Assembly (NCBI GenBank): GCA_938003765.1
Contig: CALKYE010000196.1
Span: 1-53,185 of the forward strand
DNA: 53,185 nt
Source: an uncultured Planctomycetia bacterium
GTDB taxonomy: Bacteria; Planctomycetota; UBA1135; GCA-002686595
Direction of reading: 5' to 3'
Below, piece by piece: positions 50,418 to 53,185 of the stretch. The notes under the pieces are model-generated. The model saw nothing but the letters and a program-made list of their open reading frames with translations. It was not told the DNA's origin and ran no database searches. The translations under genes were made by a program, and so were the position numbers. Within the stretch, counting starts at the first letter, position 1, and each line of letters begins with the position of its first letter.

Positions 50418-53040
50418 CTCCAGACCGACGGCGCCAGAGTGCGAAGAGCGCCGCGGCGATCGCGATCAGCGCGACGGTTGGGCCGAGCCACTTCGCTCCC
50501 GATGGGCGCGACTGCTGAACCAGCGCCGCGTGCCCGAGGCCGACGCAGTGCAGCACGTTGCGATAGTGCGGGTCCGACGTCTCCTCGTCCTCTGACAAGC
50601 TCCGACGCGCGACGCGCAGCGCCTGCGCTGGCGTTGCGCCATCCCTGACCATGGCGCGGTAGGCGGTGTCGAGCAGCGCCTCGGACGCCGCTTGCTCGAT
50701 GTCGAGCGTCGCGAGGAGCACGACGCTCGCTCCAGCGCGCAACGCGGCGCCGCCCAGGTGTCCGGTGGCTTCGTCACCCGACCTGAGCGGACCCCGCGCT
50801 GCGCCGCACACCGCGAACGCGACGATCGGCGGCGCGCTCAGCCCCGCGATCTGGGCGCTCGCGATGTAGCCCGCGTGCTCGCGAGTGGGAGCGAGCGCAA
50901 CTCCCGCGGGCGGCGACTGCGTTGCGTCGTAGTACCCGTGCGCGAGGATCTCGAGGACCGCCAGGTCGGCGCCCGAGTCCGCCTGGAGCGCGGCCCAGTT
51001 GGCCTGCGGACCGTGATCGACGCGGACTCGATCGCCCCACAGCTCGCGCAGTCGTTCGGCGCGCCGGCCGTCCCAGTCGATCGCCTCCCAGCCGAAGCGC
51101 TCCGCAGCGTCGGTCGGATCACTCGGAGCAGCGAGCCAGCGCATCCCCTGGCGCGGCGTCGCGCCGCTCGCTCGCCAGCGCTGGTCGAGTTCGCCCTGGA
51201 GCAAGAGGGACGGCGCGTAGCTGATGGCCTTGGACAGCCCCAACTCCTCTCCGTCGAGCGCGAGGCATTCGAACGGCAGGTAGCCGAGCATGTCGAGCCC
51301 GACGATGGTCAGCTCCTCCCAGCTCGCCAGGCGTTCGCGGGCGCGCGGCGGCAGCAGGAACTGCGCGAGTTCGTCCGCGAGCGCGCGGTAGTCGCGACGT
51401 CGGCGTTCGAGGTCGCGCTCGCTGTGCGGCGGCGTCGCGAGCAGTCGCCCGAGCTCGCGCTGCGCTTCGTTCCACGTGTCGCTCGCGGGCAGGTTGAACA
51501 GCTCGACGCGGCCGCTGTCGAGCGCGAACAGCGCGCTGCGGCGCGGCCCCGGAATGAAGATCAACGCGCCGGACCCGGCGCCGAACAGCCTCTGGCGGAG
51601 CTCGGACTCGTCGGGGAGTTGCGCGCGGAACTCTCGCGCGAGGCTTCCGCGCGCTTCGGCGCTCAGCCAGCGTTGCAGCGCGCGCTGCGCTCCGTTGTCC
51701 CGGTCCAGCGCCACCTCGAGGTGCAAGAGCTCGATGATGGGCGCGCGCCGCTCGACGTAGTTGGTGAATCCCGCGCCGTCGGGCTGCGCCGGGATCGAGT
51801 CCCAGTGCCTCAGGATCCGCTCGAAGCCCCGCAGCAGTTCGCGGTGGACCTCGGCCAGCGACTCGTGCGGCTCGCCGCGCTCCATCGCCAACGCTGCGCG
51901 CTCGGTGACGATCTCCAGCTCCAGGACCGAGTTCGCGCCGCTGCGCGCCTGGTCGAGCAACTCGGCGGCGCTGTCGAACCGGCCCTGCTCCCGTCGCGCC
52001 ATCGCCAGACCGATCCGCGCGTGCGCGCTCACGATGCGGCTCGAACCCGGGTGCGCGAGCACCTCTTCGAACAGCTCGCTGGCGCGCTCGAGCCGGTCGG
52101 GCGCGCCCTTGCGCGTCAGCAGGTACGCGCGGCCGAGGCTGTCGGCGACCTGCGGCGCGAGGCCCTCGCTCGCACGCAGCGACTCCAGGCGTTGGATCAG
52201 GCGCTCCAGGTCGTCGCTCGCCAGGGCGAAGTCGCACTCGTCGCGCAGCCACTGTTCAGCGCTCTGTTCATCCGTGACGAGCGGCGCCAGCTCGCGGATG
52301 CGCGCCAGGCTCCTCGCCGCTCGATCCGGGCGCCCGAGTTGGAGCTCGATCGCCATGCGGGCCGACTGCAGGTCGAACTCGTGCACGGCGGACAGGAATT
52401 CGTCCGTCGTGGTGGCGCGCAGAACATCGAGCTCGGCCTCGGCGTTCTCGAGCGCGGCCAGTGCGGCGCCGTAGTCGCCGAGGGTTCCGCGGTCGCGCGC
52501 CACTTCCGTCCAGAACATGCAGCGACTGTCGGCGCCCATCGGGATGCAGGCCAGCGCCGTCAACGTGCGTCCGGCGGCCTCAGCGATCCGCCCCTCGTCG
52601 CGCAGCAGGATGCAGATCACCGTCTCGAGCAGAACGGGCAGGTCCTTCTCGGGAGCCGTGCGAGGATCGGCTGCCAGCCGTTCGAGCAACGGCCGTGGGG
52701 CTTCGGGCAACGCTGCGGACCAGACCGGGTCGGTCGCCAGGAGCGCGGCCGCCGAGGCGTAGACGCGCCAGTCGTACTGGCTCCAGACGACTTCTCCTCG
52801 CTGTTCTTCGGCGTGGAGGAACTCGAACGCGCGCAGAGCTCGCTCCGCGGAGTCGTCGCTCGACAGGTCGATCGCGGCGAGTCCGTCGACGATCTTGACG
52901 AACTCGCTCTGGGCGCCGGCCCTCGGAAGGGCCAGCGCCAGCCAGAGGACCGCAGCGGAGGTCAGCGCGAGCGCGTGGCGTAGGCCCGCCGCGGCGCGCC
53001 GACGTCCTGTCCAGTCGCGTCGAAAGCTTGCACGTCCCAA
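50365..53040 (-). CDS. Membrane-anchored TPR-CHAT protease-like protein
   Basis: About 891 residues. The start is uncertain: TTG at 53040 is chosen because it precedes a signal peptide (ALALTSAAVLWLALALPRAGA), while upstream codons lack GC3 bias; no ATG or GTG lies close by. Residues ~80-430 are helical, TPR-like repeats (YGAALAALENAEAELD, GRPDRAARSLARIRELA, QGRFDSAAELLDQARSG). The CHAT domain (caspase-like, about 480-820) has the dyad His701 in ILAHGYYDA and Cys745 in VAFAVCGAARG, followed by GGAALRAGASVVLLATLDI and ALRVARRSL. A C-terminal membrane helix (LGPTVALIAIAAALFALW) and a short basic tail close it. Probable extracytoplasmic cysteine peptidase; substrate and trigger unknown. Confidence 0.85.
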   Translation of the reverse strand: MGRASFRRDWTGRRRAAAGLRHALALTSAAVLWLALALPRAGAQSEFVKIVDGLAAIDLSSDDSAERALRAFEFLHAEEQRGEVVWSQYDWRVYASAAALLATDPVWSAALPEAPRPLLERLAADPRTAPEKDLPVLLETVICILLRDEGRIAEAAGRTLTALACIPMGADSRCMFWTEVARDRGTLGDYGAALAALENAEAELDVLRATTTDEFLSAVHEFDLQSARMAIELQLGRPDRAARSLARIRELAPLVTDEQSAEQWLRDECDFALASDDLERLIQRLESLRASEGLAPQVADSLGRAYLLTRKGAPDRLERASELFEEVLAHPGSSRIVSAHARIGLAMARREQGRFDSAAELLDQARSGANSVLELEIVTERAALAMERGEPHESLAEVHRELLRGFERILRHWDSIPAQPDGAGFTNYVERRAPIIELLHLEVALDRDNGAQRALQRWLSAEARGSLAREFRAQLPDESELRQRLFGAGSGALIFIPGPRRSALFALDSGRVELFNLPASDTWNEAQRELGRLLATPPHSERDLERRRRDYRALADELAQFLLPPRARERLASWEELTIVGLDMLGYLPFECLALDGEELGLSKAISYAPSLLLQGELDQRWRASGATPRQGMRWLAAPSDPTDAAERFGWEAIDWDGRRAERLRELWGDRVRVDHGPQANWAALQADSGADLAVLEILAHGYYDATQSPPAGVALAPTREHAGYIASAQIAGLSAPPIVAFAVCGAARGPLRSGDEATGHLGGAALRAGASVVLLATLDIEQAASEALLDTAYRAMVRDGATPAQALRVARRSLSEDEETSDPHYRNVLHCVGLGHAALVQQSRPSGAKWLGPTVALIAIAAALFALWRRRSGATELRERAASSGDARRS

Positions 53041-53185
53041 CCGATGGCGTCGGGCAACGTCGCGAGCATCGCAGGTTCGATCCAGAGTTCGTTCCTCTCG
53101 TGTCGCTCGCGAATATAGAGCGGGCGTCGCGGATCGTCCTCGCGAGCATCCCACACGCGCACGGTGAACGAGCCGCCCGGCGGGG
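52962..53185 (-). CDS. 3' end of an unidentified gene (continues past window)
   Basis: The frame is open to the window edge and ends at TGA (52962-52964). The ~74 residues read PPGGSFTVRVWDAREDD, then YIRERHERNELWIEPAMLAT, then GWDVQAFDATGQDVGAPRR. The last resembles the closing beta-strands of anti-sigma/zinc-finger-associated proteins (Y.W.V.A.DA.G). It overlaps the assumed start of the CHAT gene by ~80 bases, so the two are probably one operon. Product not recognised from this fragment. Confidence 0.5.
   Translation of the reverse strand, partial: PPGGSFTVRVWDAREDDPRRPLYIRERHERNELWIEPAMLATLPDAIGWDVQAFDATGQDVGAPRRAYATRSR

Overview
The window is 53 kb of very GC-rich DNA from a Gram-negative bacterium. 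The gene set suggests a planctomycete-like or related environmental lineage. Supporting features are two Tat-exported Gfo/Idh/MocA oxidoreductases, several lipoprotein metallopeptidases, a TMTC-like membrane/TPR glycosyltransferase, a secreted FG-GAP/VCBS protein, a MauE-thioredoxin fusion, a CHAT-domain protein and many GTG/TTG starts. The taxonomic placement is inference. I recognised no rRNA, tRNA, CRISPR array, insertion sequence or phage gene. The window reads as chromosomal backbone.

Layout. 1-4.2 kb: the 3' part of valS, then on the minus strand a degenerate NtrC-type response regulator, a Nudix hydrolase and a small coiled-coil protein. 4.8-12.2 kb, plus strand: hypoxanthine phosphoribosyltransferase, an RluA-type and a TruD-type pseudouridine synthase with overlapping ATGA, methylthioadenosine phosphorylase, a lipoprotein M28 peptidase and a glycosylasparaginase. 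12.2-19.1 kb, minus strand: two tight groups. One is a GT-C-like membrane protein with a beta-barrel protein. The other is Gfo/Idh/MocA - ApbE - Gfo/Idh/MocA - one-haem membrane protein. 19.2-29.0 kb, plus strand: a hypothetical with a GNAT-like segment, BtpA, MoaB/Mog, a His-rich microprotein, a C39-like protease, YihY, a zinc-ribbon protein and an STT3-like membrane protein.

29.1-33.7 kb, minus strand: a coiled-coil lipoprotein, PilT and a TMTC-like protein. 33.8-39.2 kb, plus strand: an M2 (ACE-like) peptidase, an M28/PA peptidase and an ABC exporter. 39.3-47.3 kb is mixed: another M28/PA peptidase, a small RluA enzyme, a secreted thermonuclease, an EI-like PTS protein lacking key catalytic residues, homoserine kinase, a possible structured RNA leader, an 83-residue stand-alone aminotransferase-like C-domain and a methyltransferase. 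47.3-53.2 kb: the MauE-thioredoxin fusion, the secreted FG-GAP protein, a membrane-anchored TPR-CHAT protease and the 3' end of another gene.

The most interesting signals are: (i) the Tat-oxidoreductase/ApbE/cytochrome operon, in which one oxidoreductase has Thr in place of the usual EKP lysine; (ii) several 'dead-looking' family members (NtrC-like AAA+, EI-like); (iii) an STT3-like protein with an altered WWDYG motif; (iv) a TruD with a 200-residue Arg/Asp/Pro-rich repeat tail; (v) a recurrent TAnnnT box 6-10 bases before start codons, which suggests leaderless transcripts, including one divergent pair whose -35 boxes coincide; and (vi) a foldable leader upstream of the mini aminotransferase domain. 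All family calls are by eye from sequence motifs. No database search was possible.
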